Assembly: GCA_034696485.1 (NCBI GenBank)
Contig: JAQIWT010000271.1
Span: forward strand, 1-25,316
DNA: 25,316 nt
Reading direction: 5' to 3'
From: Isohypsibius dastychi
Lineage: Eukaryota; Tardigrada; Eutardigrada; Parachela; Isohypsibiidae
The position numbers were made by a program, and so were the translations under genes. The number at the start of each line of letters is the position of its first letter. Within the stretch, counting starts at the first letter, position 1. The notes under the pieces are model-generated. The model saw nothing but the letters and a program-made list of their open reading frames with translations, searched no databases and was not told the origin of the DNA. Of this stretch, positions 23,715 to 25,316 are shown in pieces.

Positions 23715-24870
23715 ACATCTTCAAATTTCTCGAGATATGGTCTCCTGATAATTCACAAATTAAGTTCAACTACAGTACAGCAGTTCAATCCAAAAATTAC
23801 CCGATGGCTGCGAAATATCAGAAATTCGGGAAACTCCATGAGGTTCTTCATCACCTTCCGATGGCCCGATGCATCCAGGGAAGAAACCCGACAGGATTCG
23901 TCGCATAAATTTCCCATTTTTGTTGCTTTTACGCTTGATTTTCATTCTTGGATTTCAGTCCAATGGATGGTCTGCAACTGAAGAAAACAAGAATTTAATT
24001 ACGAATATTAACGGTCCAAATCAAGGCTGCACAATTCTATAACAAGGTAGTGACCCAAGAAACTCCAGACATTTAAAGATTCGGTAGAAAAAATTGTACG
24101 AAATTCCAAAAAGAAGCCAAGTTGAAGCAAGATCGGATAATAATTCGAATTTCGACGAGAAATGCTCATTTCATCATTTTCAACGGTCGTCACTTCCACG
24201 CTATGCTTTTCACGTACCAGACATGACACGAAGCACTTACTAGATTGGCTGAAGTCACAAAGCTGTTTTCAATCCCCAAAAATAACCTGGCGAAGAAAAA
24301 AAGAGCGGATTAAAGCCTGGAGGAATATTCGAAGCAAGAGAAATGGCTGATCAAAACAAGAATTCTTCCAAATATCGATGAATGAATGCCAAAATAAACA
24401 TGACACAACACAATTGCGCAGATCGAATCTGACTTGGCCTATTCCGACGGCTCATCAAAGACTATTTACCGCGGCTGCCGTTTCGATTGGGCAGTTACTC
24501 CATTCTAGGTGGAGCTACCTCACCACTGTCGAAACTCCGACTCCTACCGTTTATCGCCTACACAACATTAAAACCAAAACAACCGAACATCCATAACTCT
24601 TCGTTTTAAATGGCGTGGATATTTCCCTGACTGATGTAAAACAGCAACCTGCTTAAGGTTTCATGGATGTCCAATGTAAGCAAGTAGTTTACCAGTTCCC
24701 GGCTCTCGTCAACGGAGAAAGAAATGCATTTGGTTTAATCGATCACGTTGCGTTGCGTCACCGTGCTCCTGTCCGCCCCCTTCGTACTTCCCCACATGGC
24801 CATGAGGGGGTGATAGTCATATGACCTCATTTCTTTGTGTTGTTTCTCTTCGGATTTTTCTGCGCTGCAG
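23715..24870. other. Region between the divergent unknown gene and the ARL6IP1-like gene
   Basis: No firm gene. On the minus strand about 24130-24229 is open with a protein-like stretch (REKHSVEVTTVENDEMS), which might be an upstream exon of the unknown gene, but no clean splice pair was found. The right end carries two palindromes near the next gene's promoter. Confidence 0.4.
24790..24825. promoter_or_regulatory. Two adjacent palindromes upstream of the ARL6IP1-like gene
   Basis: 24790-24809 is a near-perfect palindrome centred on CATGGCCATG with flanking CCCC/GGGG. 24816-24825 is a perfect one (GTCATATGAC). They lie about 140-175 bases upstream of the donor of the presumed 5' leader exon. 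Both could be dimeric transcription-factor sites; this is inference from symmetry and position only. Confidence 0.35.
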
Positions 24871-24966
24871 TTTTACTTCTCCGACTTGCTTCTGTTCTTC
24901 GGGCCTCTTTTCGCACCTTTATTTCTGGAAAACCAAAACTCACTTGTTGTTCCGGATTCTATCGAG

Positions 24967-25070
24967 GTAAAGCTACTCTGTTTGCGAAAGTGAGAATGTG
25001 AACTGTTTGTTTTGGTTTCGAATATGAGTACAGGGAAGCGGCCACATCGAAACATTGCATTTTGTTACAG
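24967..25070 (+). other. 5'-leader intron of the ARL6IP1-like gene
   Basis: Donor GAG|GTAAAG at 24967 and acceptor TTACAG ending 25070, ten bases before the ATG at 25081. It gives a noncoding first exon ending at 24966. Confidence 0.5.
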
Positions 25071-25080
25071 GGAATCGGCC

Positions 25081-25316
25081 ATGTCAACCGAAGCACGAGA
25101 ATCGGAATCTTCTCATGCTGAGCATGAAAGTCATCTCTATCAAGATGAATTCGATCCAATTCAGTCCAATAAAGATGATTTGGACTTGCTGGGGTTGGGA
25201 AAGGATGTGGATGTGCGTCAGGAACATCTGAGAACTTTAAAGTCATCATTGGAAGATTGGAGATTGGCGCTGCTTCCCATCATGCACTTTCTGCAATGGC
25301 AGCAGATTTGGTATCC
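25081..25316 (+). CDS. ARL6IP1-like ER membrane protein (N-terminal part, cut by window end)
   Basis: Starts MSTEARESESSHAEHE with an acidic, Ser/His-rich head of about 45 residues. It continues with LRTLKSSLEDWRLALLPIMH, then FLQWQQIWYP at the window edge. The spacing Leu-x2-Leu-x2-Trp, then Leu-x-Trp-x3-Trp-aromatic-Pro matches the segment just before the first membrane hairpin of ARL6IP1 (an ER-shaping reticulon-type protein) as I remember it. The membrane segments lie outside the window, so the call rests on this short motif. A reticulophagy-regulator-like protein is the main alternative. The acceptor just before the ATG supports this start. Confidence 0.5.
   Translation, partial: MSTEARESESSHAEHESHLYQDEFDPIQSNKDDLDLLGLGKDVDVRQEHLRTLKSSLEDWRLALLPIMHFLQWQQIWY

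Noticed and set aside
23128-23748. Open frame of 206 codons on the + strand
   Set aside because: It overlaps minus-strand exon 23404-23617, which has good splice sites and fits a three-exon frame. The + frame has no recognised motif and a low-complexity composition.

Overview
This is a stretch of a compact animal genome, not a prokaryote. Genes are split by many short GT-AG introns, mostly 50-80 nt, with pyrimidine-rich acceptors. The protein families are metazoan: CUB/LDLa/trypsin protease, BTB-BACK protein, chromodomain protein, C2H2 zinc fingers, muscle myosin and receptor guanylate cyclase. The small introns and family mix suggest an ecdysozoan invertebrate such as a tardigrade or small crustacean, but I cannot fix the taxon from sequence alone. 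Exon models below were built by hand from splice sites, reading phase and family motifs.

Layout. 1-4.3 kb (minus): a CUB-CUB-LDLa-trypsin serine protease gene and, upstream of it, a truncated tandem copy. 5.0-6.2 kb (+): an F-box protein. 6.2-7.5 kb: no gene seen. 7.5-10.7 kb (+): a ten-exon coiled-coil/BTB/BACK protein with a kelch-like but degenerate C-terminal half. 10.9-12.7 kb: a relic zone. A third, broken copy of the protease 3' end, with its downstream flank, abuts a broken muscle-myosin fragment that still holds an intron. 13.3-15.0 kb (+): an HP1-like chromodomain protein with a coiled coil. 16.1-16.6 kb and 18.8-19.4 kb (+): two tandem zinc-finger cassettes with identical exon lengths (94-191-88-31 nt) and phases. 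19.8-21.1 kb (+): a decayed receptor guanylate cyclase. 21.4-23.7 kb (minus): an unrecognised three-exon protein with a possible signal peptide. 25.1 kb to the end (+): the start of an ARL6IP1-like ER membrane protein.

The most interesting possibility is at 13.3-19.4 kb. A chromodomain/coiled-coil N-terminus appears to end in a phase-1 donor that fits either of two duplicated C2H2 terminal cassettes. That would be a lola-like exchange of DNA-binding ends on a chromatin-reading N-terminus. The link rests on phase compatibility and needs transcript evidence. The window also records much local duplication and decay: three protease copies, duplicated zinc-finger introns, and myosin and cyclase relics.
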